DNA from: Powellomyces hirtus
Taxonomy: Eukaryota > Chytridiomycota > Chytridiomycetes > Spizellomycetales > Powellomycetaceae
Assembly: GCA_025526995.1 (NCBI GenBank)
Contig: JAHLKG010000005.1
Location: 1,240,001-1,304,000 of the forward strand
Direction: 5' to 3'
Length of the DNA stretch: 64,000 nt
Shown one piece after another: positions 22,610 through 33,748 of this stretch. Below the pieces are notes generated by a model. It did not search any database. It saw only the letters and a program-made list of their open reading frames with translations, and had not been told where the DNA came from. Numbering within the stretch: position 1 is the stretch's first letter; every line of letters begins with the position of its first letter. A program made the translations under genes and the position numbers.

Positions 22610-23400
22610 ATTTCTGACTACCAACCAGGTGGCAGTTTCGCACTCACAGGCGATGACTGCACGCGTATAGTGAGTGCGCAGCAAACCGGTGGCTGGTGAG
22701 GGTGGCTGCAGTTGGCTTGTCCGATCGTGGCTTGTGCGTGTTCGTTCCTTCTGTCGGACATGCCCATCCGCCTATTGTAGACCTAACACTCACCCGCGCG
22801 CAGATCATTTCTTCACACTATCGATGATAGTACTTTTTAACTACTTTTTGATACAAGTCGGCTGAACAGTAGGTGGGATCCAACGCCGCTCAAATAAACA
22901 AATAGCCAAAGTATCTACTGTAGTAGGCGACAGAAGAGCCAATTGTTTGTCGCGCCAGCTCATCCTATCACACCTTCTTTTCGCCCCCGTCCCTTTTCGA
23001 CACTCCCACGTCGTCTCTTGTCGCACATCCCCCGACTCTACTACATAGCACACTCCCCCTCCCCTCTCTTTTCCCTTACCCCCATCCCTTCTTCTCCGTG
23101 CCCTTTTTATCCTGCAAGCCCTTGCCCCCTTTGCGTTTGACTTTCACGCGACAAATTGCAAACGAATCCGCCACCAACACCACGAGCCGCCAGCTGCTTA
23201 TTGACTTTCACGCGACAAATTGCAAACGCATCCGCCACCAACATCACGAGCGCTTATTGTTCTCACTTGCTTGTTTGTTTGTGCCAGGAACATTGGGCTA
23301 CTTTTCAAGAAATCACCAATTCAGTCTTCCGCTTTCACTATCTCACCCTTTTGTTGCTGAACTCCCATCGTCGATCTGAACCCTCATCACAATCTGGCCT
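22610..23400. promoter_or_regulatory. Intergenic region between CTR (-) and the basic protein gene (+)
   Basis: About 790 bp. The left part should hold the copper transporter promoter. The right part (22970-23110) is a long C/T-rich tract on the plus strand, typical of a 5' leader, followed by a 51-bp direct repeat. I saw no separate gene. Confidence 0.55.
23137..23251. repeat. 51-bp direct repeat in the leader of the basic protein gene
   Basis: Copy 1 (23137-23187) and copy 2 (23201-23251) begin TTGACTTTCACGCGACAAAT and differ at 2 of 51 positions. They are 64 bp apart, start to start. They lie upstream of the candidate start codons, in probable 5' leader or promoter. Confidence 0.92.
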
Positions 23401-25182
23401 TTGCCCCAAAAGCTTTGCAAGTCAGCAACCACCGCGTGGCGCCTCCATTGTTTCTATCTGGTGCAGTGGGACCGCGTGTGGTTAATGAAAGCTGTCAGCC
23501 GTGACCAGCAAACATCGTCCGGACCGTCAGTGGTCCTGTCGCCTCACGCGACACCTTTATATTTCTCAAGGAACGAAGTGGCAGGTCGCGCCAATGGGCA
23601 CTTACCCAGGCTCGTGGTGCTAAATAGAGCAGTGAGACGAGCTCTGTCGCGAGAAGACACGAGTTCCTCTTCAAATAAGGGACCCGCGGAAGAAGGTGCT
23701 CAACTCACCTCTGTCACGATGACAGCGGGCCACCACGAACTCGACCATGGTGGTTTCCTGGCCAAGGATCTGACACAAAGGGATGGCCAGTACACAAACG
23801 CTCACCGCAACTGCAATTCTCTACTGCCGGACATTGAACACGATTCGAGCAGACAGTCAATCTGGAAGAAGATGAAGAGAATGTTCAAAGGATCGTTGCG
23901 TCGATCGTCAGATGCCAAATCTCGCATAGCTTCGCACGAAAATTTAGTGAGTGAGAGACGAACACCAACAGCAACATCTCGCAAATCGGGAACGTGGAGC
24001 GCGGGAACAACCAGCAGGAGTTCATTTAGGACCAGCCGAAGAATCTCTCGGGCCGAGCTGTTAGAGGTAGATGGCGCCAAGAGGAAATCCACGATAGGAT
24101 CTCTGGCGAGCGAGCGTTCATCTCGCTCGGGCCGCAGAGGCTCTGTGCTTCTGAAACGAAGGTCTATTCTAGCGGTGACAGGCACGGCACAAGATCTTTG
24201 GCGTCATGTTAGTGGCAGTAAAGTGGCGCTGGAGACCCAGGATGTTAAGGCAACTGAAGACGTCAAAGACACGAGCTCCACCGCCTCGGCAGCAGCAGAT
24301 GTTCATCGATCTGCTACAGCCGATATTGGCAAGCATCCCCCACCTAATTTTACTGAGAAGCAACAAGGACGATTTACTGTCGTTCGCCACACCATCAATT
24401 TCCGCAATGCATTGACCAAACCTAAACGCAAGTTTACGTTCGAAAAGCTCACGCCTTCGGTGGTCGGCCCGCGATTCAGAGTCACATCTGTCCCTGAGGA
24501 AGAATGCGTCAACGAAAAGGATCCAATGTCAACGAGCACAACGACCGGAGGCTCTTCATCCTTTTCAACGGCGGTCAATTCAGGCGGCAATTCTCTGGAC
24601 TGCTGTTCGGTAAGCACCAATACGGTCCGCAGCGCTGATGAGATGCTGTCGCACAATGGCAGCCTTATGACGACGAGAAGCATCGCAACCACCATCATTG
24701 GTTCCAACCGCTCGTTTGTGGTCATTGATGCTGCCGCAGTAGCTTCTGCAGCCGACTTTACTATGACCGCCCCGCCGGGAACTCTCTGGCCTCCGCCGCG
24801 CCCTTCTGTGGATACAGTCTCCTCTGCTCCCGAGCCGCGAGCGTTACTCCCGATTCAAACCCTTTTTGCTGTCGGCGATATGCTCGTTCCGGATGCTGCA
24901 CCGAGACCTGTCACGATAATGAGAGGGACATCCTACACAACCAGCCCAGAGCCGCTGTCATCCGAGGATTCCTCAGTCTTGTCGGTCCCTCGTTTGGTAC
25001 CACCCTCTCCTCAGCCACGCACGCCTATCGCGAGTCGAAGCAATTCGACCGACGAAGCAGACTATCAACCGGAACTGACCACGTCGACCGTCACTAGTCG
25101 CACCGGTCGGCAGTTCACGGTGCAACGCGTGTTGATGCGCGAAACATCGTCGGGATCGCTTCAATCGTTGACCGTTCAGTAG
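23401..25182 (+). CDS. Basic Ser/Thr/Arg-rich protein of unknown function with RFxV motifs
   Basis: A single open exon encodes up to 593 residues. The start could be the ATG at 23401 or the one at 23488 (MKAVSRDQQ). No domain was recognised and most of the chain looks disordered. A basic block (WKKMKRMFKGSLRRSSDAK, then many RS/RRS pairs) suggests phosphorylation or membrane contact. Later come the related short motifs GRFTVVRH (24367), RFRVTSVPEEE (24472) and GRQFTVQRV (about 25108). The first two fit the RFxV docking motif known to bind the CCT domain of OSR1/SPAK kinases; this is inference. The gene runs toward STT3, with 618 bp between their stops. Confidence 0.7.
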   Translation: MPQKLCKSATTAWRLHCFYLVQWDRVWLMKAVSRDQQTSSGPSVVLSPHATPLYFSRNEVAGRANGHLPRLVVLNRAVRRALSREDTSSSSNKGPAEEGAQLTSVTMTAGHHELDHGGFLAKDLTQRDGQYTNAHRNCNSLLPDIEHDSSRQSIWKKMKRMFKGSLRRSSDAKSRIASHENLVSERRTPTATSRKSGTWSAGTTSRSSFRTSRRISRAELLEVDGAKRKSTIGSLASERSSRSGRRGSVLLKRRSILAVTGTAQDLWRHVSGSKVALETQDVKATEDVKDTSSTASAAADVHRSATADIGKHPPPNFTEKQQGRFTVVRHTINFRNALTKPKRKFTFEKLTPSVVGPRFRVTSVPEEECVNEKDPMSTSTTTGGSSSFSTAVNSGGNSLDCCSVSTNTVRSADEMLSHNGSLMTTRSIATTIIGSNRSFVVIDAAAVASAADFTMTAPPGTLWPPPRPSVDTVSSAPEPRALLPIQTLFAVGDMLVPDAAPRPVTIMRGTSYTTSPEPLSSEDSSVLSVPRLVPPSPQPRTPIASRSNSTDEADYQPELTTSTVTSRTGRQFTVQRVLMRETSSGSLQSLTVQ

Positions 25183-25800
25183 TCATTCATCAAAATCCCT
25201 CCACCGCTTTCTCAACCCTTGGCAATATCTATCATGCCCCTTATATACCACCATCACCGCATCCAGATGACCGACCAGATTTCCCCTCCCTCGGCATGTG
25301 CACCGCCGGTTGCAACTCCCCATACCGCTCTCCTCTATAACCTTATCTATCCCCGCCACTCTATGACCACTTGTACATATTTCCCCTTTTATAGCGCAGT
25401 GGGAGCTACGCCCAGGAGGCATGCGATCCCGTTTTTTTTTATTTTTTCTGATTTGACGCAGACGGTCCCGCTTTTATATATCTTTTTTTCTTGTTCCTTT
25501 TCTTGCCTATATTGGACATATTTCACCACGCAGGAGTAGGAAATAAACGTCTTTTCTTGGCAAGCTTGAACATTTCGAAAAACGAAAAGTGACGCGTGCA
25601 AGTATTCCCTTGAATTTCGCAGGGGACAATGAGCTCTTCCTCAATCCGAACGAAATCGTTACACATGAGACATCGTCAGTGTGGAACAAGGTCCTGAATA
25701 CCAACACCATTCTGTGAGCAACATTGCAGCCTTTTATATATAATTCGCTTAAGCACAATTTAGATGTTGACAAAAGTACGTCCTATAGATTACAGTTTGA
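25183..25800. other. Convergent 3' region between the basic protein gene and STT3
   Basis: AT-rich with T runs (about 25430-25500), consistent with 3' UTRs and polyadenylation signals on both strands. No gene seen. One ACGCGT lies at 25592. Confidence 0.5.
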
Positions 25801-28598
25801 TCAATCTTGGCGACGTCGGCGACCAGCGGTAGATCGCTGGGCGGCTGTCCTCTTGCGGACTCTTCGGCGACGCTTCTTGCCAAACCTATATATGAAATGC
25901 CATTGCGCCTAAATCAGTAAAAGAGCGATAAAGAGATCAAAGGCGCGTGACAATAACTCACGTAGATGCGGCCGACATGGTTCGGCCAATGTTATCCGGC
26001 TTTTTGACTTGGTAGATACGGACGATCCAGTTCTCGGTTGTGTACACTGAGTGAGAAGGCAGTTGATTAGTCGGATCCCTCTGCAATACACAAGTACTGC
26101 TTCCTTTTACACACCTTCATCAACCGTTGTCAGCTTGATAGGCTTGTTGGGAATGGTAGCTCCACGAACACTGTCATGAGCTGGGCCTCCACCAAACAGC
26201 TCCGGGAAGCGGTAATACGACATCTTGTACATGAGACTGTTTTTCATGGTCGGAGTGGCCTGCTCATCGACCTTGTACTCTCCACGCTCGGTAAAGAATT
26301 TGCGCTCGGTGATATCCTTGGGATACACTCCTTCTCCGATACGGATCATCCACAGGAACTTGTTGATGTCGTCTCCCGAGTATCCGATAGCACCGCCGAA
26401 AATTACCAGGACATAGTCCACGTCGAGCTTCCGCATCACTTCGTACGACACATCCTCAGAGCACGACATGGCCTTGCCCACAGTGGCAATGTGTGTGTTG
26501 TTCCAGGTGTTGTTGTCAACCAAGACCGTGCGGTTAGACATTCCCGTGATCTGGTATCCGTAGTCCCACCATGACATGATCTTTGCTTTCTCGTGAGTGT
26601 TTTGACGCAACCAGTAGTAGGCTTCACGGAAATCGTCGATGATATGCTGAGATCCATCAGCTTTGCGCGACGCGAGTACAATGGAGGGAGAAGAGTAGGC
26701 ATTGGAAGTCACCCAAGTGCAATGGAAAGCAAACTGTGCCAGCATGATCGTAATGGGAACGATAAGGGCGAGCTTCGCATCCCATGACCATACCCCTTTC
26801 ACACGAGGGACGTTTTTCTGCTTCTTTTCCACAGACTTCGCTGCTTTGGCATCCTTGCCCTTCTTTTCATCCAGGGTAGGCGAAGAAACGGCGACGGCTG
26901 CTGGTGGGGGTCCAGTAGACGTCAAGAAGGTTTCGAGACCAGTGGTAATAGCAATGGCAGCAGCCACACACACAATTGGTGTCAACGTGAGCATGAGACG
27001 AACCATGACACCGGCAAAGTATGAAGCAGTGCCAGCGTACAGAAGAACAAAAACGTGTTCATCACGGAGTTCCTGTTATGCAAGATCAGTATCGGTGTTT
27101 TTGCGATTATAGCACACAACGGTTCCCTCGCACCTGGAAGCAGAAGTAGATTCCTGCGGGGAAGAGGACCATCAGCAGCTGGAGATCAAAGAAGAAAGAG
27201 GTCCATGGCGTAGGTTGATGTTCCGAGACTGATGCAATGATGGGAATGTGAATCTTGGCGTATCCGGTGTCCCACAGAGAGTAAAATCTTCCAGTCCATG
27301 GGGCAATGTAGCCTCCGACAGTTAACGCTACCAATCCAGCCAGACCGAACAGGAAGAAACCAGAGATCAAGCCATAGAACAAGATCTGGAACTGGTTGGC
27401 GGAAAGGTGGCTGCGAATGAGCTCAACAAATGCGATGATTTGTAGTAGCCCGAAGATGCCTGAAAATGCATCGGATTAGTGAAACGTTTGTGATCAAGTT
27501 GGCGTACGGTATCATTTGACGCACCAAGTGCGGCCATGTGCTCGCTTGTGCGAGTTGGCTGGAAGCCGACAAATGGAATGAGCATTGACGAAATCGTTCC
27601 GATGATGTAGAAGGTGGAATAGGACACGTAGAGTCGCGGGGAGTATCGGCCCATCAGGATCAAAGCAAACACGTGAAGCGGAATCAAGTTGGTAATGAAC
27701 ACGTATCCACCCCAGGCTGATACCATCCAGAAGTAGAAGATGGCTGTCATGGCACCATAAAAGGCCGAACCCATCTTCACAGCCTTGATCCACAAATAGA
27801 ACGTGTAGACAAGGAGAAAGATGGCAATTCCTTCGTTATCGTAGGATCCAGCAACAGACCGCGAGATGTAACCCGGCGCAATACCGATGAATGCGGCCGC
27901 GAGAAGACCGGCGGATGTGTTTTTCATCTCACTTGTCAACAGGTACGCGGCTACCGCAGTGAACGCGGAAAACAACGGCGCCAAGAAGACACAAACTTCT
28001 CGAATGTGAATTGGGAAGTTCAGCCAGTTCAACACTTTGTGGATGAGGCCGGCGGTAACCATGATTCCAGGGTACACCGTTCCACCAACGACACGTCCAA
28101 GCGGATACCATGATAGCTCGTCAAACCTATGGAAGCGTAATCTGAGCATCTCATGCATGGCACAAAATACTTGAACATCTCGGATTTTACCAGTTTACGA
28201 AGTTGTAGTAGCCGTTTTCAACAAGCTCAATGGTGGTTCGGTAATTGAACCTGCGTGAAGGCGATAGGCGTCAGATTGCTATCCATGAGGCCTAATACAT
28301 CAACAAATCCTACCATGGATCGAATTCGTGAATGACACTCTCTACAGAAGCCCCACTTCTATTTTAGATCTCGCCCAACGGTCGAGCTAGCCTCGCGTCT
28401 TCAGGATAGACAGGACGTACCGAAACGCAAGATAGAAAACAGTCGAGTGGAAAATGCCAAAATCGCAATCAGAGACAACACAGTCACGCGCAGCCAAGCG
28501 CTCTCTATCGTCAGTTACTGTGAGCAGATGTATTCATTTAACAGCGGCAAGCGGCGGCCTCTCCAACGCGTACCACTCGAAGGGCTCAGACCCAACAT
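25801..28598 (-). CDS. Oligosaccharyltransferase catalytic subunit STT3
   Basis: Transfers the dolichol-linked oligosaccharide to Asn in N-x-S/T sites in the ER lumen. Nine exons, 28598-28574, 28504-28421, 28341-28314, 28250-28191, 28126-27525, 27459-27134, 27072-26115, 26046-25962 and 25885-25801, agree in phase and give 750 residues. Signatures are [20 protein letters not shown] (catalytic Asp in the first lumenal loop), [19 protein letters not shown], and the lumenal acceptor-recognition motif SWWDYGYQI near 26565. The chain has many membrane helices and a Lys/Arg-rich tail ([12 protein letters not shown]). Two very short exons (28 and 25 nt) were placed by phase and family sequence. The 25-nt first exon is the least certain part. 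Confidence 0.95.
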
Positions 28599-29039
28599 CG
28601 TCGATCCTGATCGCTAATCTTCCCGCCGCAGAAAATCAGCTGAGCTATCGGCAAATCACCAGGGTGCGGGATGAAAGGAGATTCCGGTGTAGGTTGATCT
28701 GTGAAATGAGACGATGCTGGAACAAGAACGCGGTTTGCCGTGTGCATTGGTGGTGACTCATCAACGTTGGCCGCACCAGTTGTTGCTACCGCAACCGAAA
28801 TCGGACGCGTATGACTACGACTTTCAGGCAAATTGAGATATGAAAAATGTATTTGCATCGCCTGGCAAAGCGAAGTTTGAAATTTGAGGATATGTATACA
28901 AGGGATAAGGAAAAGTGGAGAAAGTGGAAGTAAAACATCCAAATAAATGACGACTTGTGTGATCAAGTCGCGCGGATAAGTGGATGTGAGTTCATGATGT
29001 CGCATTCAAAACTCAGATGTGTGACCGCAGCGTTGGCAA
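28599..29039. other. Spacer between STT3 start and G6PD-A end
   Basis: 441 bp between two minus-strand genes. It should hold the STT3 promoter and the 3' UTR of G6PD-A. No gene seen. Confidence 0.5.
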
Positions 29040-30958
29040 TCAGATCTTGGGAGCGGTCCACTCGTACGCAGCGTCCCGCCTGAATCCGTGCTTCTCAACG
29101 AATGCGCTGAGGCCGTCGGGGGCACGCTGGCCGAATGCGTAGATCTCGGGCTTGATGGTCTTCTTGCCTTCGATCTCGTGCAGCAAAGGCGTGAAAATTT
29201 TCCACGCCGCGTCCAACTCATCGTCTCGGACAAAGTTAGCCTTGTCGCCATTCAGCACATCGAGAATCAACGATTCATAAGCATCAGAGATCTTGACGTC
29301 CTTGTATCGGCGTGCGTATGAAAGGTCGAGTTCCGACGTGACGGCAGTCGACGAGAGGCCTGGTTGCTTGTTCATGAACTTCATGTAAACAGCTTCTTCC
29401 GGTTGCACACGAACGACGAGTTCGTTGCGCTTGAGGGAAGGGTAAATGTTGCCAGGAACATCTTGGAATTGGATACGAACTTCGGTTTTTTGTTGATCAA
29501 GAGCTGTTGAGTTTGCAGTGTGAGACAGTTGCGAAGTTGGGAGAGCGCGATATACAAATTCCTCTTTGCCTACCTTTGCCACACTTCAGTATGAAAGGTA
29601 TGCCATCCCAGCGCTCATTCTTAATATAAAACGCGGCGGCCGCAAATGTAGGTGTAACCGAGTCTTTCGGCACGCCCTTGTCGTCGAGGTAGCCCTCTTC
29701 CTTTCCGTCGGGGCTGGGTCCGTATTGGCCCAACAACACGTCGTCGACGGTGAGCGGACTAATGGCCCGGAGAACTTTGACCTTCTCATTGCGCACGTCC
29801 TCGGCATCCAGCGTCACAGGCTTTTCCATTGCAACGATGGTCAGGATTTGTAGCAAGTGATTTTGCATGATCTATCCACAAATGGAGGAGACAAATATCA
29901 GGTTCTGTAGCATCAAAAAAAGAAAGATATATATATATGACGGCTACTCACGTCCCGAATGATGCCAAACTCGTCAAAGTATCCTCCTCGACCCTGCGTG
30001 CCGATAGGTTCTTTGAAGGTAATCTGGACATTGTGGATGTACTGGCGGTTCCACACGGCCCCGAAGAAGACATTGGCGAATCTGCAAATCGAGGCAGGTT
30101 AGAGGCAGACGATTTTTCGGGTGCGTGACCTAGCCGCCACTATACCGCAAGATCATCAGATTTTTCACCATCTCTTTTCCAAGGTAGTGATCGATGCGAT
30201 AGATCTGGAAACGACCAATGCGCTTGAGCGTTGATGCGTCGGACGCCTTAGGAAGCGACCGATATGTACCTCATCTTCCTTCCAATGCTGAGCCAATGCA
30301 TTGGCCAGTTCTCTTGAACTCTCTGTGTCCTTTCCAAAGGGCTTCTCCACAATCAATCTGTTGTTCCCGTCACTGGCATAAACCCACTCCTTCAAACCCT
30401 GGGATGCCGGAATGAACACGCTAGGCGGCAAAGCCATGTAGAACACACGATGCTTTCGGCCCGTGAAAGACTTTTGGATCTCGTCAACAGCCGCGTTGAG
30501 ACGTTTGAATGATTCGGCCTCATCATATTTGCCCGACACGTAGGTGCACTTGTCCAAGAACTCTTGTAGCAGCTTCTTTTCCTCATCAGAAGCCTTGATG
30601 CGAGAAGACACGCGCGACTTGAAGTCGGCAAGTTCGATGGCGCTTCGCGCGTAGCCGACAATCGAGAAATTTTGCGGCAGCAACGAGTTCTTGTAGAGTC
30701 CAAAGAGAGCCGGGTATGTCTTCTTGAACGCCAAGTCACCTGGGTGTAACGGTCAGCCTAAGCCCAGACGTAACAAGAAGTCTGAAGCAGGCACCAGCTG
30801 GGCCCTAAACATACCAGAAGCTCCTAACACTATTTTTGCGAGGGCAAAGAGAACGAGGGCTTGAGTCAGCTTTGGACATGGGATGGACGGTTGGGTAGGC
30901 GGTAATTACCGACAACGACAGTGCTATCTTTAGCAGAAGGACTAAGAGGGCCACCCAT
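29040..30958 (-). CDS. Glucose-6-phosphate dehydrogenase, canonical copy (G6PD-A)
   Basis: Oxidises glucose 6-phosphate to 6-phosphogluconolactone with NADP+, the first step of the oxidative pentose phosphate pathway in the cytosol. Seven exons, 30958-30910, 30829-30815, 30739-30270, 30204-30146, 30081-29952, 29871-29574 and 29503-29040, give 494 residues. Motifs are the NADP-binding [18 protein letters not shown], the substrate-binding EKPFGKD, the active site [10 protein letters not shown] and the structural-NADP region [17 protein letters not shown]. The second exon is a 15-nt microexon that encodes VLGAS of the dinucleotide loop. The gene is head-to-head with a second, diverged G6PD gene. 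Confidence 0.96.
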
Positions 30959-31756
30959 TTCGCTATCGTTAGAGTCGATGCCTAAAGAGACCACTATGTC
31001 AGATGCGGGGCGTGGCGTTGCTGGTCAAGATGAGGGGGGGTTGTTGCCGCCATACAGTGTAGGATTCTTTCGAGACTAGGCTTGACACGCGACGGAAGCG
31101 AGGCCGTAATTGTGAGAGATGCAGCAGGGGGAAGGAGAACGAGAGGGGGCCCAAGCACGCAATAGTAACAGGAGCCGGGGGGTGGATGTCGGCGGCGGCG
31201 GCGGGGTGCGATGAGGAGAGAGTGTGCGTTTCCCGCTCTTAATAACAGACCATCCACGGCCAGACGGACGACGACGAGGATTTGTGCTGATGAGTCATTT
31301 GCATTCTCATCAGTCAATCCGTTGGCCATCAAATCAAATCGTACCTGCTACTAGATGTGGGATAAAAACCTAGATGTGGGATGTAAACCTAGATGTGGGA
31401 TGTGGAAGTTGTTGGCCACAAAGTGGTCGCCAATCCTTTCCTCATCAACTGCACTGGCACTCAGTCATCACGCATGGCATGGATGGCATGGCTGACTGAG
31501 GGTTGCGTTGGGTTGGACCCGGTGAAGAGAGAAGACGCGGCGCGCGCGCGGAGGTCATCAGTCGTCATTTATTGTCATTCCTAATCGGCCGTCGTTTCCT
31601 CCCGCCTTCCCGCAACCAACCAACCCCCGAGCCCCCTGCCTTCCCCCCCTACTACAAAACCTCGCTCGACATTCTTCCTGCTCTTCCTCGCTTCAATAAC
31701 CTCCTCTAACTATCCTCAACGCACATACACAACATACACTATTCAGCATCTACACA
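30959..31756. promoter_or_regulatory. Divergent promoter region between the two G6PD genes
   Basis: About 800 bp between start codons. It contains a 19-bp tandem repeat (31351-31405) and an inverted repeat, CTCAGTCA ... TGACTGAG (about 31460-31500), around GGCATGG repeats. C/T-rich leader sequence runs up to the plus-strand start. No gene seen. Confidence 0.6.
31351..31405. repeat. Three tandem copies of a 19-bp unit
   Basis: CTAGATGTGGGAT recurs three times, spaced 18-19 bp and separated by AAAAAC or GTAAAC. It sits between the divergent G6PD promoters and might be a repeated regulator-binding site. Confidence 0.85.
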
Positions 31757-33468
31757 ATGTCGCAAACTTCCTTCGACCACGTCACCATTGTCGTGTTCGG
31801 TGCCTCTGGCGACCTCGCCAAAAAGATGACTTACCCGGCCATCTTCTCGCTTGTCAAGAACGGGAGAATCAAGAAGGACCAGCTGCACGTCGTCGGGACT
31901 GCCAGGAGCAAATACGCGCCTGACGAATTCCGCGACAAGATCTCGGCTGGACTAAAGGTACCTTGAAACCGCTACCTGAACACCCAGGCGATTGGATCGA
32001 GACTGTCCAGCCGCACACATGTTGATCGCTTTCCATTCAGGGAAACGACGAGTCGACCGTTAAGGGCTTTTTGGAGCGATGCTCTTATGTCTCTTTGAAA
32101 GGATACGAGGACGCCGCGTCCTACAAAGACCTCGATAGCGAGATCAGCAAACTCGAGAGTGGATCCGGGAAGCACCTTCGCCTCTTTTACATTGCGCTGC
32201 CGCCTTCCGCCTTCAAGGATGTGTCGGAAAACGTCCGCAAGTCTGCGTGGCCCAAAGACAAAACAAACCGGTTGATCGTAGAGAAGCCGTATGGAAAGGA
32301 CACAAAAAGTGCCAAGGAGCTCTCCAAGCACCTCGAGGAGCACTATTCAGAAGAAGAGGTACGCTCATCTGAAAATATTTCAGTTCATCCTCATCTACAT
32401 GCTCATGCAGGTTTGTATGTCAGCTATACCGCATCGACCACTACCTTGGAAAGGATACTGTGAAATGTATCCTGCCTCTTCGCTTTGGCGCCAACCCAAC
32501 GCTCGCCGCCACCTGGTCGCGAGAGCACATTCAGTATGTGACAGTTGATTTCAAAGAGAAATTTGGCGCCGAGGGCCGGGGTGGCTACTTTGATGAGTTC
32601 GGAATGATCCGGGACGTGATGCAAAACCACATCATGCAATGGATTGTGATGTTTGGCATGGAAAAGCCAAAGAGTCTGAGCAGCAAGGACATTCACGAAG
32701 CAAAGGTAAGAACATCGTTCTGAAAGACTATGCATCTTGCGCGGATCTAACGCTGCTTCTTTATAATAGTTAAAATTCCACAATGATTGCCTTCCAGTCA
32801 AGCCCGAAGACGTCCTTATTGGACAGTACGGCGCCTCCAAGAGCGACCCTGAGAAGAAGGCCTACCTGGATGATGAAACCGTGGACGACAACTCCAAGGC
32901 TGCTACATATGCCACTGCCGTTCTCTATGTCGACAACGAGCGATGGAGGGGCGTTCCTTTCGTGATCCGCGCCGGAAAAGCGCTTGATGAGACCAGGACA
33001 GAAGTGATTGTTCACTACAAGTCCCCCAAGGACAGCTTGTTTGCCACCGAAGAGGGATCCACTCTGACTATACGCGACAAGCCTGACAAGACGCACACAC
33101 TGAGTCTGTTCACCAAGAAGGTCGGATCCGGATTCAAGATCGTTTCCGCACCGCTTGTAGCAGACTTTGGTGAAAAAGCCAGCCCCCTCTTGAAGGAAGA
33201 GTACGTTCCCACAGCCTATGAAACGCTCATCTATGAAGCCGTGCAGGGTGACCACACCTGGTTCATCCCGCGCCAAGAGGCCGAGGAAGGCTGGCGAGTG
33301 TGGGACGATGCCATCAAGGGCACCGAGGACCGAAAGCCCTTCATCTACGAGTATGGCAGCGCCGGCCCGAAAGAAGAGGCCGAATTTTTGAAAAAGTACG
33401 GCGTTCACTTTGGAACCGGAGCGAACACGACAGTGGACGTCGCGCAAAGTTTCAGCGGAAAGCTCTGA
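31757..33468 (+). CDS. Glucose-6-phosphate dehydrogenase, diverged copy (G6PD-B)
   Basis: Four exons, 31757-31957, 32041-32358, 32424-32705 and 32770-33468, give 499 residues. Core motifs are intact: FGASGDLAKKMTYPAIF (NADP), EKPYGKD and [11 protein letters not shown] (active site). The region after the active site differs clearly from canonical enzymes: PLRFGANPTLAATWSRE in place of an RFANxxFGxxWNR-type sequence, and FKEKFGAEGRGG in place of FKEP. The intron just before the YRIDHYLGK exon sits at the same place as in G6PD-A, which supports gene duplication. Activity is likely, but NADP handling or oligomer contacts may have changed. Confidence 0.94.
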
Positions 33469-33748
33469 GAAGTAGAAGTTAGTCATCGCTTCTAGTCGCT
33501 CCCACCTGTAAATACTTTCGATTAGTTGCATAGTTTTGTGCCTACACCAGAGGCATTGAATTCAACGAGCAGATCTAGTGTCAGATAATGTGGATGACAT
33601 GCGTTCTATTGTATTCTTTTTTCTGAAAGCTTTGGGAGACCCGGATGGTGTTGCCCATACTGTACATTGATGGATGAGGAAGTTTTGAGTGTGATTGTGC
33701 GGCAGTGAGGGCAAGAATGTCGATTGTCGCAAGGAGAGGGTCCAGCCC

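Noticed and set aside
24303..24725. 140-residue minus-strand frame inside the basic protein gene
   Set aside because: Antisense shadow with no family resemblance.
31351..31405. Three evenly spaced repeats that might suggest a CRISPR-like array
   Set aside because: Only three copies, spacers of 5-6 bp, and clearly eukaryotic surroundings. It is an ordinary tandem repeat.
32770..33531. 253-residue minus-strand frame opposite G6PD-B
   Set aside because: Antisense of a well-identified enzyme exon; long only because of codon bias.
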